A DNA stretch of 64,000 bases. Origin: Flavobacterium piscisymbiosum. Its GTDB lineage: Bacteria; Bacteroidota; Bacteroidia; Flavobacteriales; Flavobacteriaceae. Under the pieces are notes generated by a model. That model had not been told where the DNA came from. It was given only the letters and a program-made list of their open reading frames with translations, and did no database searches. Positions within the stretch are counted from its first letter, which is position 1; each line of letters begins with the position of its first letter. Location: assembly GCF_020905295.1 (NCBI RefSeq), contig NZ_JAJJMM010000001.1:2790001-2854000 (forward strand), read 5' to 3'. Of this stretch, positions 1-8,225 are shown in pieces. The position numbers and the translations under genes are program-made.

Positions 1-569
1 ATAACAGTTTTGTTTTCACCAACGTTATTAGGTTTTTCATGAATAGTAACACCGGTTAAAATATTTCCGTTTTCACCTGATTTTTTGTTCACTTTTATAT
101 TATAAAAGCCAACATCGCTAAACTGACCTTCGGCAATAGCCATTGCGGGTTTGGCCTGAGCGATGTTTTTTCGGAAATTCATAAATTTATATTCCGCAAA
201 TGGAATCACATTGTTGGCAAACCAAAACGCAACAATACTTAAAACAAAAATAAAGACAATTAAGCCTCGCATTGCTCTCTGAAGTGATATCCCGGAAGAT
301 TTCATAGCGGCAAACTCGTAGTTCTCAGCTAAATTTCCAAAAGTCATAATCGAAGCCAGTAAAACCGATAAAGGTAAAACCAGCGGAATGATTCGCGGCA
401 TCGAGAACAACAGGAATTTTACAACCAAAATCAAATCCAGATCTTTACCTGCCAGTTCAGATATAAAGAGCCAGACGGTTTGAAGAATGAATATAAAAAA
501 AAGGATTACAAATACCGTAGTAAATGTAATCAGGAATGTTTTTAGTAAGTATTTGTCTAAAATTTTCAA
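1..569 (-). CDS. LptF/LptG family permease, partial
   Basis: Inner-membrane permease of the YjgP/YjgQ (LptF/LptG) family, which with the LptB ATPase extracts lipopolysaccharide from the inner membrane. About 189 N-terminal residues are visible and the C-terminus lies beyond the window edge. The translation starts (L/M)KILDKYLLKTFLITF, has a first membrane span at about residues 9-30 and a second around 50-70, then the conserved segment NLAENYEFAAMKSSGIS and a third span. An in-frame TAA lies just upstream (about 580), so the only good start is the TTG at 569. It follows lolA with a gap of about 9 bases, which suggests one outer-membrane biogenesis operon. Whether it is LptF or LptG cannot be decided from this part. 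Confidence 0.85.
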   Translation of the reverse strand, partial: MKILDKYLLKTFLITFTTVFVILFFIFILQTVWLFISELAGKDLDLILVVKFLLFSMPRIIPLVLPLSVLLASIMTFGNLAENYEFAAMKSSGISLQRAMRGLIVFIFVLSIVAFWFANNVIPFAEYKFMNFRKNIAQAKPAMAIAEGQFSDVGFYNIKVNKKSGENGNILTGVTIHEKPNNVGENKTV

Positions 570-578
570 CCTTGTAAT

Positions 579-1271
579 TTAATCTAATTTGTTGATGTAG
601 TATTTTGGATATTTGCTCGCTACAAATGTAAATTGATTTTTTGATAAAGGCTGATTGGTTTTAAAAGAATTAACGGTTAAAGTGGTTTTTGTTCCATTTT
701 TACCAGTTTCAATTAAATTATAGATGTGTTTTGTCTGAACATCAATACCTAAAAGGATTTCTTTTCTTTGATCTTTTGCACTTGTAGGCGCTAATTTAAT
801 GTATTGAATTTTTCTTCCTTTTACATTTTGCACAATATCCATATTGTATTTGTATCCGGAATTAAAAAACGTAAGCATTTTTGAAGGTGTAATGGCAGCA
901 TCGTCTTTTTCGTTTACTTTAGAAACTGTAACTTCTTCGTCTTCAGGAACAATTGTGTATGTTTTTTGTCCGTCAAATATTTTAGTCACACCCATAAAGT
1001 TCAATACATATTGATTGCTTTTCATGGTTACGTTTCCTTTGCTGTCCTGGTTGATGTTTTCTTTGGCGTTATTCAAAGAATATTTAAAATCAATAACAAT
1101 ATTGTCGTAACTCTTTATTTTGGCAGTTACTTCGTTCAATAAATCTTTGGCCTTTTTATCCTGAGCCTGAATAGAAGTGAAGCTCAAAAGCAATATAACT
1201 GCCATTTGAAAGCACTTTTTAGTCATCTTAGTAATAGAATTGTTTTGGATTTCCTGAATTTTTGTTTTCAT
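579..1271 (-). CDS. lolA: LolA-like outer-membrane lipoprotein carrier
   Basis: Periplasmic chaperone of the LolA family, which carries lipoproteins from the inner to the outer membrane. A hydrophobic signal segment (MAVILLLSFTSIQAQ) is followed by a mature domain with the family layout: an N-terminal helix (LLNEVTAKIKSYDNIVIDF), then beta strands including VLNFMGVTKIFDGQKTYTI and EILLGIDVQTKHIYNLI. The ATG at 1271 lies 7 bases after the ftsK stop. A second ATG at 1226 (MTKKCFQ) would give a more typical signal peptide, so either may be the true start. The position between ftsK and an Lpt permease is the usual flavobacterial arrangement. Confidence 0.85.
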   Translation of the reverse strand: MKTKIQEIQNNSITKMTKKCFQMAVILLLSFTSIQAQDKKAKDLLNEVTAKIKSYDNIVIDFKYSLNNAKENINQDSKGNVTMKSNQYVLNFMGVTKIFDGQKTYTIVPEDEEVTVSKVNEKDDAAITPSKMLTFFNSGYKYNMDIVQNVKGRKIQYIKLAPTSAKDQRKEILLGIDVQTKHIYNLIETGKNGTKTTLTVNSFKTNQPLSKNQFTFVASKYPKYYINKLD

Positions 1272-1278
1272 GATTGGA

Positions 1279-3726
1279 TTAATTTTGTTCATTATTAAAA
1301 AATTGATCAAGAGCACTTAAGTCAGATATGTTCACACTTCTTGCTTTACTGCCTTCAAACGGTCCAACAATTCCTGCTGCTTCCAGCTGATCGATCAAAC
1401 GACCGGCTCTGTTGTAACCTAATTTTAATTTTCTTTGCAATAATGAAGCTGAACCTTGTTGCGCATTGACAATAATCTCAGCAGCTTCTCTAAATAGGGT
1501 ATCTCTTTCGGAAATATCCATATCAAGATTAATGCCAGTTTCTTCTCCAACAAACTCCGGAAGCAAATAAGCTGTAGCATAAGCTTTTTGCGAACCAATA
1601 AAATCCGTAATTTTTTCTACCTCAGGAGTATCGATAAAGGCACATTGTACACGAACCACATCATTTCCGTTGGTATATAATAAATCTCCACGACCAATTA
1701 ACTGATCGGCTCCTTGTGTGTCAAGAATCGTTCTCGAGTCAATTTTTGATGTTACCCTAAAAGCAATTCTCGCAGGGAAATTCGCTTTAATCAAACCTGT
1801 AATAACGTTTACAGACGGTCTTTGTGTGGCAATAATCAAGTGAATACCAATAGCACGTGCTAACTGAGCCAAACGCGCAATCGGAATTTCGACTTCTTTA
1901 CCGGCAGTCATAATCAAATCGGCGAACTCATCGACAACTAATATAATATAAGGTAAGAATCTGTGTCCGGCCTCAGGATTTAATTTTCTGGCTCTGAATT
2001 TTTCGTTGTATTCTTTAATATTACGAACCATTGCATCTTTCAACAATGAATAACGATTATCCATTTCAACACAAAGCGAATTTAAAGTATTCACCACTTT
2101 TGCATTGTCGGTAATAATTGCGTCTTCAGTATCCGGAAGTTTGGCCAAATAATGTCTTTCAATTTTATTAAATAAGGTAAGCTCTACTTTTTTAGGATCC
2201 ACCAAAACGAATTTTACTTCGGCAGGATGTTTTTTGTATAAAAGTGAAGTTAAAACAGCATTCAATCCAACAGATTTTCCTTGTCCTGTAGCACCCGCCA
2301 TCAATAAGTGAGGCATTTTAGCTAAATCAACAACAAAGGTTTCGTTCGAAATTGTTTTTCCTAAAGCAATTGGTAATTCCATTTCAGCTTCCTGGAACTT
2401 CGCAGATCCAATAACGCTTTTCATAGAAACCATTGTTGGGTTCTTGTTAGGAACCTCGATACCAATTGTTCCTTTTCCTGGAATTGGCGCAATAATACGA
2501 ATTCCTAATGCCGAAAGAGACAAAGCAATATCATCCTCCAAACTCTTAATTTTAGAGATTCTGATTCCGGCTTCCGGTACAATTTCGTATAAAGTTACCG
2601 ATGGACCAACGGTTGCTTTAATCTGGGCAATTTCTATTTTGTAGTTACGAAGCGTATCTACAATTTTATTTTTATTTTCTTCTAATTCTTCCTGGTTGAT
2701 CGTAATTCCGCCAGTCGAATATTCTTTTAATAAATCGATTGTTGGAAATTTATAATTTGATAGATCTAAAGTTGGATCGAATAATCCAAAATCAGCCACA
2801 AGGCGAGAAGCCAGGTTTTCTTCGATAATATCTTCTTCTTCCGGTTTTTCAACAACAAATTCTTCCGTGTGAACCACAGGCGCAACTGTTGCTGGTTTTA
2901 TATCCATTTGAAGAGGTTTTACAACCGGATTCAAATCAATTTCTGATGAATGATTTATAGTAGGTTTTAAGGCTTCTTTGTTGATTTCGAACTGAGTATC
3001 TTCTGTTTTTAAATGAATGTTATCTAATTCAGGATCTTCCTCAATTGCAAATTCTTCAAGATTATAAGCGCTTTCTGCCTGTTGTGGTTTTAGGGAACCA
3101 AGTTCTGATTTGAATTCTTTTTTAGTAGAATCAAAGTAAGACTGGATCTTCTCCGGAGATAATTTAATTTTAAAGATGAGGTAAATGATTAATCCAAAAA
3201 GCAAGGATAGTAAAGTACCTGTTTTTCCGATGTAATCCTGAAGGAATAAATTCAGCTCATACCCAATTGTTCCGCCTAATTCAGGTGCCGATGTGGCGAA
3301 AAATCCAAATAAAACCGAAACAACAATGATGGCAAATAAATCCCAGAACCAAATACTTTTGAGTCTTTTGGTAGACATTTCTAATGCCAGAAATAATCCG
3401 GTTAAGAAAAATAAGCGAACCAATACAAAAGAAGCAAGTCCAAAACCTCTGTAAACAATCAAATCGGCCATGTAAGCACCAAATTTTCCGAGCCAGTTTT
3501 GTACCACCTCAGAGCGATCACCAAGCTCACTTACGGCGCTTTGATCTGTTTGCCATTGTCCGTTGACGTAAAAAGAGATAAATGCAACTAATAGTGCAAT
3601 AGAAAATAGTACCAAAAGGCAACCCAAAACAAAACGTTGCTGTTTGTTGGGTCTCCAAGATTTTAAATTCTCAGTTTTTGGTGCGTTTTTTTTGTCTACT
3701 GTTTCTTTTTTTGTTGTTTTTGCCAT
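1279..3726 (-). CDS. ftsK: DNA translocase FtsK/SpoIIIE
   Basis: Septum-associated DNA translocase that pumps chromosome ends through the closing septum and promotes dimer resolution. At 815 residues it fits the family. It has a basic N-terminus, about four membrane spans within residues 30-190, an acidic linker of about 130 residues (200-330), then the motor. The motor has Walker A GATGQGKS at about 478-486 and Walker B IILVVDEFADLI at about 595-605. The winged-helix gamma domain that reads KOPS-type sites occupies about 745-805 (LLQRKLKLGYNRAGRLIDQLEAAGIVG, shown here in part). lolA follows closely. The product is not in doubt. Confidence 0.97.
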   Translation of the reverse strand: MAKTTKKETVDKKNAPKTENLKSWRPNKQQRFVLGCLLVLFSIALLVAFISFYVNGQWQTDQSAVSELGDRSEVVQNWLGKFGAYMADLIVYRGFGLASFVLVRLFFLTGLFLALEMSTKRLKSIWFWDLFAIIVVSVLFGFFATSAPELGGTIGYELNLFLQDYIGKTGTLLSLLFGLIIYLIFKIKLSPEKIQSYFDSTKKEFKSELGSLKPQQAESAYNLEEFAIEEDPELDNIHLKTEDTQFEINKEALKPTINHSSEIDLNPVVKPLQMDIKPATVAPVVHTEEFVVEKPEEEDIIEENLASRLVADFGLFDPTLDLSNYKFPTIDLLKEYSTGGITINQEELEENKNKIVDTLRNYKIEIAQIKATVGPSVTLYEIVPEAGIRISKIKSLEDDIALSLSALGIRIIAPIPGKGTIGIEVPNKNPTMVSMKSVIGSAKFQEAEMELPIALGKTISNETFVVDLAKMPHLLMAGATGQGKSVGLNAVLTSLLYKKHPAEVKFVLVDPKKVELTLFNKIERHYLAKLPDTEDAIITDNAKVVNTLNSLCVEMDNRYSLLKDAMVRNIKEYNEKFRARKLNPEAGHRFLPYIILVVDEFADLIMTAGKEVEIPIARLAQLARAIGIHLIIATQRPSVNVITGLIKANFPARIAFRVTSKIDSRTILDTQGADQLIGRGDLLYTNGNDVVRVQCAFIDTPEVEKITDFIGSQKAYATAYLLPEFVGEETGINLDMDISERDTLFREAAEIIVNAQQGSASLLQRKLKLGYNRAGRLIDQLEAAGIVGPFEGSKARSVNISDLSALDQFFNNEQN

Positions 3727-3744
3727 TCTTGCGTTTCCTGTTGC

Positions 3745-4119
3745 CTAGATAAATTTTGGGATATAAATGATCAAGCCGATTGCAATTGCTGTCATTGCGG
3801 CAAAAAATACCGCTCCTGCAGCAATATCTTTAATAAACCCGATTCGTTCATGATAATTAGGATGAATAAAGTCAGCAATTTTTTCGACTGCTGTATTCAA
3901 TCCTTCAACACTTAAAACTAAACCTATGGCTAAGGTTTGACAAAGCCATTCGGTTTGAGAAATATGAAAATAGAATCCTGCAATGGTCATTAAAATTCCC
4001 AATGAGAATTGAACCATTATGCTGTGTTCTGTCTTAATCAATTTTACAGCTCCGTTAAACGCATATGTCATGCTTTTTAAACGGCCAGTAACAAAAGTAT
4101 TATCTTTTTGAAATTCCAT
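3745..4119 (-). CDS. Diacylglycerol/undecaprenol kinase family protein
   Basis: Small integral membrane kinase of the DgkA/UndP kinase family, 124 residues, phosphorylating diacylglycerol or undecaprenol. The family signature EGLNTAVEKIAD is present at about 73-84, with the catalytic-site glutamates and asparagine. There are three hydrophobic spans, at about 33-50, 55-72 and 98-122. The gene lies 18 bases upstream of ftsK and 9 bases after tpx, so the three could be cotranscribed. Substrate cannot be told from sequence; Gram-positive-type enzymes of this length often use undecaprenol, while proteobacterial ones use diacylglycerol. Confidence 0.88.
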   Translation of the reverse strand: MEFQKDNTFVTGRLKSMTYAFNGAVKLIKTEHSIMVQFSLGILMTIAGFYFHISQTEWLCQTLAIGLVLSVEGLNTAVEKIADFIHPNYHERIGFIKDIAAGAVFFAAMTAIAIGLIIYIPKFI

Positions 4120-4128
4120 TTATAGGTA

Positions 4129-4626
4129 TTATAGTGCTGCTAAAGCTGCTTCGTAATTTGGCTCATTTGCGATTTCAGCAACTTGTTCCGTATGTGTAAT
4201 TTTTCCGTTTTCATCAACAACAATAATAGCTCTTGAATGTAAACCTGCTAAAGGTCCGTCAATAATTTCTAAACCGTTTGCTTTACCAAAAGCACCAGCT
4301 TGAAAATCAGATAAGTTTACTACATTTTCTAATCCTTCGGCTCCACAAAAACGTTTTTGAGCAAATGGTAAATCTCTAGAGATGCATAAAACGGTTGTGT
4401 TTTCTAAACCGCTTGCACTTTCGTTGAATTTTCTAACAGATGTTGCACAAGTTCCTGTATCAACACTTGGAAAAATGTTTAAAACTAATTTTTTTCCTGC
4501 GAAATTACTTAATGAAGCAACAGACAAATCGTTTTGTACTAATTTGAAATCAGCTAGTTGAGAACCAACTGTTGGTAATTCGCCTGAAGTATGTATCGGA
4601 TTTCCTCCTAATGTTATTGAAGCCAT
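4129..4626 (-). CDS. tpx: Thiol peroxidase Tpx
   Basis: Atypical 2-Cys peroxiredoxin that reduces hydrogen and alkyl peroxides with thioredoxin as reductant. The 165 residues show the Tpx layout. The N-terminus is MASITLGGNPIHTSGELP. The peroxidatic cysteine lies in SVDTGTCATSVRKFNE and the resolving cysteine in KRFCGAEGLENVVNLSDF. The C-terminus carries HSRAIIVVDENGKI. Just upstream on the coding strand is TACTTTTG (complement of 4652-4659), a good match to the Bacteroidota -7 box TAnnTTTG. No convincing -33 TTG is seen at the right spacing. A thioredoxin and a second peroxiredoxin lie 2.5 kb upstream, beyond the insertion element. Confidence 0.95.
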   Translation of the reverse strand: MASITLGGNPIHTSGELPTVGSQLADFKLVQNDLSVASLSNFAGKKLVLNIFPSVDTGTCATSVRKFNESASGLENTTVLCISRDLPFAQKRFCGAEGLENVVNLSDFQAGAFGKANGLEIIDGPLAGLHSRAIIVVDENGKITHTEQVAEIANEPNYEAALAAL

Positions 4627-4651
4627 GATGTTTGTTTAAATTAATGAGGTT

Positions 4652-4659
4652 CAAAAGTA
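4652..4659 (-). promoter_or_regulatory. Candidate -7 box of tpx
   Basis: TACTTTTG on the minus strand fits the Bacteroidota sigma-factor -7 consensus TAnnTTTG and sits 26 bases before the tpx start. No clear -33 element was found, so this is a motif match only. Confidence 0.4.
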
Positions 4660-4841
4660 AGGATTAATATTTGAATCTAAAAGTATTTGTTAGCTGTTGT
4701 CATGACAATTAAGCTAGTTATAAGATAACGAATAATTTGTGCGTTTATGTTATAAATGATGCTATTTTTCTTTGCGTGAATATGGAACGCAGATAATACG
4801 GATTAAGCGGATTTTGGCGGTCATTTTTGTCATCCCGATTT

Positions 4842-5816
4842 CTATGATAAAACCAAATCTTTTTGATAAGGGATTTGGTTTTTTATTACCGCAAAAACTC
4901 GATGGATTATTTTATTTCTCACAGCGTTTAAAACGCTCATTTTATTCTTTCCTTCATCAACTTTTCTAATGTAGTATGTTTTTAAATCATTATCTGATCG
5001 GACCGCACTCATCGCTGCCAGATGCAGAATAGTTTTTAGATTTTTATCAGCAAGCATTGATACTCCAGGCCTTCTTTTTAATGATGTTCCAGATTGAAAA
5101 TCAAAAGGAACTACTCCGCTGTAACATGCCATTTTCCTAGGATCAGTTATAGTTGTAAATCCTTCTGTTTTTGACAACAATGTCCATGATAAAACCTGAC
5201 CTACTCCAGGAACAGATTTAATCAATTTCTGTTTCTGATTAAGGCTCTCTTGGTTTTGGATTATATTTTCAATATCATTTTCTATTATCTTAATTTGGAC
5301 GTCAATATCTCTAAGAAGCTTAATATTTAAGTCTTTTAGGTGTTTATCTAAGCCAATACTTTTCATGAGTTTGTAATCATGCTGCTGTACTATTAGCTGC
5401 TTTTTAATCTTTATTCTTGAAGCTCTTTCGGTTAATAGTATTTTTATCTTTTTAATCGAACAAGAACATGGCTTCCATTCTCTGCTTTCCTGATGATTTT
5501 TTTCGATGAAATTACAAATGCGAAGAGCATCAATTTTATCATTTTTACCTCTAACAAGTCCTATACTTTTTTTGATATGTAAAGCTGATATTACATAAAC
5601 TTTAAAATCAAATTTTTCAAGCACTTCAAACAGATTCCAATTATATCTGCCTGTATTTTCCATAGCTATAATTACCTTTTCTTCCGAGTAGCTTTTGAAG
5701 AAACGTTTAATAACAGGTACTTTATTTTCAATGGAAAAGTAGCTTACTGTCTCATTTTTAATACAGATATCCAAAGTCTTACTGCTGATATCAATGCCGA
5801 TAATAATGTTTTTCAT
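4842..5816 (-). CDS. IS110-family transposase (bridge-RNA-type recombinase)
   Basis: DEDD-type recombinase of the IS110 family, 324 residues. The RuvC-like N-terminal domain begins MKNIIIGIDISSKTLDI, with the first catalytic Asp in GIDIS. The second acidic motif is in VIIAMENTGRYN and the third in RGKNDKIDALRICNFI (D-x-x-D). The C-terminal Transposase_20 domain has SVPGVGQVLSWTLL and the catalytic-serine region ACYSGVVPFDFQSGTSLKRRPG. I chose the ATG at 5816 because MKNIIIGID is the usual family start; an upstream ATG at 5861 would add 15 residues that lie in the likely RNA-coding region. The frame is intact, so the element may be active. IS110 enzymes are guided to donor and target by an element-encoded RNA (established for IS621). 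Confidence 0.93.
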   Translation of the reverse strand: MKNIIIGIDISSKTLDICIKNETVSYFSIENKVPVIKRFFKSYSEEKVIIAMENTGRYNWNLFEVLEKFDFKVYVISALHIKKSIGLVRGKNDKIDALRICNFIEKNHQESREWKPCSCSIKKIKILLTERASRIKIKKQLIVQQHDYKLMKSIGLDKHLKDLNIKLLRDIDVQIKIIENDIENIIQNQESLNQKQKLIKSVPGVGQVLSWTLLSKTEGFTTITDPRKMACYSGVVPFDFQSGTSLKRRPGVSMLADKNLKTILHLAAMSAVRSDNDLKTYYIRKVDEGKNKMSVLNAVRNKIIHRVFAVIKNQIPYQKDLVLS

Positions 5817-5964
5817 AACTTTGCTTTTACGATTCAACAAATGATTTGAGAAATTCATCATAAGCTCAACTCCTTGATAACGGGTCTCTAGCCCAAATTT
5901 CTATCTGAGTCTTTGATGAAAGGGAAGCGAAAGTCTTAATCAAGATATGAGTCACAAACTCAGA
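5817..5964 (-). ncRNA. Candidate bridge RNA in IS110 5' end
   Basis: This is the non-coding end upstream of the transposase. On the transposase strand the segment complementary to 5893-5911 reads ACTCAGATAGAAATTTGG. It contains ACTCAGA, the complement of the element's left end with core (TCTGAGT), next to ATAGAAAT, identical to its right end with core. These are the two halves of a donor guide for the circle junction. A neighbouring loop (complement of 5911-5932) has TTCGCTTCC and TCATC. They resemble target TTCGTTCC on one side and the complement of target GATGA on the other. Pairing CTTGAT with ATCAAG could close the domain, and GGG...CCC at 5881-5894 adds a hairpin. RNA ends are not defined by the sequence. 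Confidence 0.5.
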
Positions 5965-6528
5965 GGAACGAATAGTTTACTTTTGCTTCCTTTCTCAATC
6001 ATAAATTTAATTAAATTTCAAAAAGCAAATCTAAAGGAGGAACGAGGGATCTCCGTTAGTAGCTCGACAATTTATGAAATACTTTGTGTTAGTTTCTTGC
6101 GGAGATCCCTCGTTCCTCGGGATGACATACTTTGTGGTTGCTTTTTTTGAAAAAACTATGGTTGAAGTCTTTCATCCTTAATTCTCTGTTCTTTTTTCCG
6201 CGAGAGGGATGGAAGCTAGCTACCGAAGTAGCGCGTACAGCCCGACAGCATCCCGATAAGAGGGCGAATAAGCGTAAAGTAAATTTGCCCTCTTACCGGG
6301 ATGGTGGCTCGCCCAAATAATTTTTAATTTTAGATTTTAGATTTTAAGATTGATGCAGTTTGTCAGGCTGAGCGACAAAGTAGAGGTAAACTGAAAACTG
6401 GGACTGAAAACTGGGACTGAAAACTGCAAACTGCACCCGAAAACTACAAACAAAAAAAAACGCTCTCTTGGAATGAAAGCGTTTCTTACGTCATGTTTTT
6501 TTGTTTTTTCTCTGAAAAAGAGGTCGAT
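5965..6528. repeat. Gene-free stretch with palindromic intergenic repeats
   Basis: No convincing gene is present. In order it holds the following. (1) The right flank of the IS110 target. (2) An 18-base perfect inverted repeat, AGGAACGAGGGATCTCCG at 6038-6055 and its complement at 6100-6117, the latter running on into CGGGATGAC. (3) A second hairpin with 17-base arms at 6249-6265 and 6287-6303 and one G-T pair. (4) About 2.8 tandem copies of a 13-base unit (ACTGAAAACTGGG) at 6390-6427. (5) The terminator of the 6529-6786 gene. Short open frames here fall inside the repeats and are not credible genes. Confidence 0.8.
6452..6484 (-). terminator. Rho-independent terminator of the peroxiredoxin-thioredoxin cluster
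   Basis: On the minus strand a hairpin with arms AAACGCTTTC and GAGAGCGTTT (one mismatch) is followed directly by a run of T. It lies 45 bases after the stop of the 6529-6786 gene. Confidence 0.8.
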
Positions 6529-6786
6529 TTATTTATCGATAGAACCTAAAACACGTTTCATAAACGCATTTAAAGCTTCTTTTTTATCGGTGCCCTGAAC
6601 TACCATTTTGTGTACTTCGAGTGCGCCATACATATTAGATATTAGTTCGCCAATTACATCCAATTCTTCATCTTTTAAAGACGGAATTTCAGTCATTGCT
6701 TCCAGAACTTCAATCGTTTCAATGATATAATCCTGATCGTTTTCTTCGATAAATTGGGTCAATTGCTTTATTACGGGTAATTTCAT
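6529..6786 (-). CDS. Small conserved protein next to thioredoxin (possibly DUF6952)
   Basis: Acidic 85-residue protein, predicted mostly helical, with no signal peptide, membrane span or known catalytic motif. The start chosen is the ATG at 6786 (MKLPVIKQLTQFIEEND). The only longer reading adds nine residues that overlap a repeat. Conserved-looking features are the helix ETIEVLEAMTEIPSLKDEELDVIGELISNMYGA (quoted in part) and a basic C-terminal helix. Small proteins like this, which I believe match the Pfam family DUF6952, are found beside thioredoxin and peroxiredoxin genes in flavobacteria, and that is the position here. Function is unknown; a role with the redox pair is inference from position. 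Confidence 0.7.
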   Translation of the reverse strand: MKLPVIKQLTQFIEENDQDYIIETIEVLEAMTEIPSLKDEELDVIGELISNMYGALEVHKMVVQGTDKKEALNAFMKRVLGSIDK

Positions 6787-6895
6787 GTTTAGATTTCTTA
6801 GATTTTTAGACATTCTTAGACTCCTTAGACTTTTTTAAAATTTAAGACAACATCTAAGAAGTCTAAAAATCTAAACCAGTCTAACTAATCTAAAT
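6787..6895. repeat. AT-rich inverted repeat between thioredoxin and small gene
   Basis: Imperfect long inverted repeat built from TTAGATTTTTAGAC-like units on one side and GTCTAAAAATCTAAA-like units on the other (about 6790-6830 and 6850-6880). It would form an extended hairpin in the intergenic RNA. Similar AT-rich repeats recur in this chromosome. Confidence 0.6.
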
Positions 6896-7204
6896 TTAAG
6901 CAATTGCGTTTACCAAGTCGATTAAAATTTCTTGTTTGTTGGTTTGAGTTTCTCCAACTAATTTTCCGTTTACGAAAGTAGCGAATGTTGGCAAGTTGCT
7001 TACATTGGCTAATTTTCTTGATTCCGGAGAATTTTCTGCATCAACCAAAACAAAAGTGATAGCTTCATTTTCTGTTGCTAATTTTTTGAATTTTGGTTTC
7101 ATAATACGGCAATTTCCACACCATGAAGCTGAATATTGTACTACTACTTTTTCGTTTTTAGCAACTAAATCTGCTAACGTATCTTCGTTTAAGTCGATTA
7201 ACAT
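6896..7204 (-). CDS. Thioredoxin family protein
   Basis: Cytoplasmic thioredoxin-fold protein of 102 residues with the active site SWCGNCRIMKPKF at about 28-40. It has W-C-G-N-C instead of the classical W-C-G-P-C, which usually changes redox potential. The fold continues with VDAENSPESRKLANVSNLPTFATF, including the cis-proline region NLPTF. There is no signal peptide. It lies downstream of a 2-Cys peroxiredoxin and is a natural reductant for it and perhaps for Tpx. The roughly 245-base gap between the two is filled with AT-rich repeats, so co-transcription is likely but not proven. Confidence 0.92.
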   Translation of the reverse strand: MLIDLNEDTLADLVAKNEKVVVQYSASWCGNCRIMKPKFKKLATENEAITFVLVDAENSPESRKLANVSNLPTFATFVNGKLVGETQTNKQEILIDLVNAIA

Positions 7205-7450
7205 ATCTTTTAAATTTAAATTCCAAATTTTTTAAAATTCCAAATTCCAAAATCGGAGCTAAAATTTTTAAATTTGAGGGTTATTTTTTTAATGAAATTC
7301 CAAGTTTATAAATTTCAAATTCCAAATCGTATGATTGAAACTTAAAAAAATAATGTTTGAAATGTGATTGGATTCTTGTGAGAGAAAAACTCCAAATCCT
7401 CAAATTGGGATTTGGGATTTGGAATTTTAAAAAATGTGGTATTCTATTTC

Positions 7451-8089
7451 TTAGTTTGCGCTTAAGTATTCAGCAGTACTGATTCTGTCTGCGCTCATTG
7501 CTTCTTTTCCAGCTTCCCAGTTTGCAGGACAAACTTCTCCTTTTTCCTGGATATGAGTATAAGCATCAACCATACGTAAGTATTCGTTTACGTTACGACC
7601 TAATGGCATATCGTTTACACTTTCGTGGAAGATTTTTCCAGTTTCGTCAATAATGTAAGTAGCTCTGTAAGTTACGTTTGAACCTTCGATGATTACTGAA
7701 TCAGTTTCTTCGCTGTATTCTGTAGAATCGATATCTAAAATTCCTAAAATGTTAGATAAGTTACGGTTTGTATCTGCCAAAATTGGGTAAGTTACACCTT
7801 CGATTCCACCGTTGTTTTTTGGAGTGTTTAACCAAGCAAAGTGTACTTCGTTTGTGTCGCATGAAGCTCCAATTACGATTGTATTTCTTTTTTCAAATTC
7901 TGGTAATGCAGCTTGAAAGGCGTGTAATTCAGTTGGGCATACAAAAGTAAAATCTTTTGGGTACCAGAACAATAATACTTTTTTGTTGTTGTTTACTGCT
8001 TCTTCAAAGATGTTGATTTTTAAATTGTCACCCATTTCTGAGATAGCATCTACTGCAATACTTGGGAATTTCTTTCCTACTAAAGACAT
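7451..8089 (-). CDS. 2-Cys peroxiredoxin (AhpC/TSA family)
   Basis: Peroxide-reducing enzyme of 212 residues. The peroxidatic cysteine is in FWYPKDFTFVCPTELHAF at about residue 51. The conserved arginine region is DTNRNLSNILGILD to VTYRATYIID. A resolving cysteine is in GEVCPANWEAGKEAM at about residue 187, typical of the AhpC/Prx1 group. It is cytoplasmic, with no signal peptide. The partner thioredoxin lies next downstream. A strong promoter match sits just upstream (8125-8156), so this gene probably heads the cluster. Confidence 0.95.
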   Translation of the reverse strand: MSLVGKKFPSIAVDAISEMGDNLKINIFEEAVNNNKKVLLFWYPKDFTFVCPTELHAFQAALPEFEKRNTIVIGASCDTNEVHFAWLNTPKNNGGIEGVTYPILADTNRNLSNILGILDIDSTEYSEETDSVIIEGSNVTYRATYIIDETGKIFHESVNDMPLGRNVNEYLRMVDAYTHIQEKGEVCPANWEAGKEAMSADRISTAEYLSAN

Positions 8090-8124
8090 ATTTTTCGTTT
8101 TACGTTAAAAATTTATTTCTGATG

Positions 8125-8156
8125 CAAAAGTAGGGCATAACTACATGTTCTTACAA
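8125..8156 (-). promoter_or_regulatory. Promoter of the peroxiredoxin gene
   Basis: On the minus strand, TTG (complement of 8154-8156), 21 bases, then TACTTTTG (complement of 8125-8132). This fits the Bacteroidota promoter TTG-N17-23-TAnnTTTG. The -7 box ends 35 bases before the start codon. It is the clearest promoter match in this half of the window. Confidence 0.65.
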
Positions 8157-8225
8157 TAAGAAGTGATTATAAATATTTATATATTGATAGTATTTGACTA
8201 TTATGTATTGTTTTTGTTGTGTAAC

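Larger units (their letters stand above)
4839..5964 (-). mobile_element. IS110-family insertion sequence, about 1.1 kb
   Basis: The boundaries come from the flanks. The left flank ends GTCATCCCGA (4829-4838) and the right flank begins GAGGAACGA (5963-5971). Joining them at the shared GA rebuilds GTCATCCCGAGGAACGA, which is present intact, as its reverse complement, at 6110-6126. The element therefore appears to have entered an extragenic repeat with a 2-base shared core (GA, or TC on the transposase strand). It has no terminal inverted repeats, as expected for IS110. The transposase stop is about 5 bases from one end, and about 148 non-coding bases precede its start. That is the IS110-group layout, with the guide RNA in the 5' end. 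Confidence 0.75.

Noticed and set aside
4772..4969. Small open frame crossing the IS110 left junction on the plus strand
   Set aside because: It runs from repeat DNA into the antisense of the transposase gene and has no family features.
6038..6117. Inverted repeat as terminal repeats of a second insertion element
   Set aside because: Only 44 bases lie between the arms, with no coding capacity; it matches the extragenic repeat family that IS110 entered.
6390..6427. Short tandem units that could suggest a CRISPR array
   Set aside because: The 13-base units are contiguous with no spacers and fewer than three full copies, and no cas gene is present.
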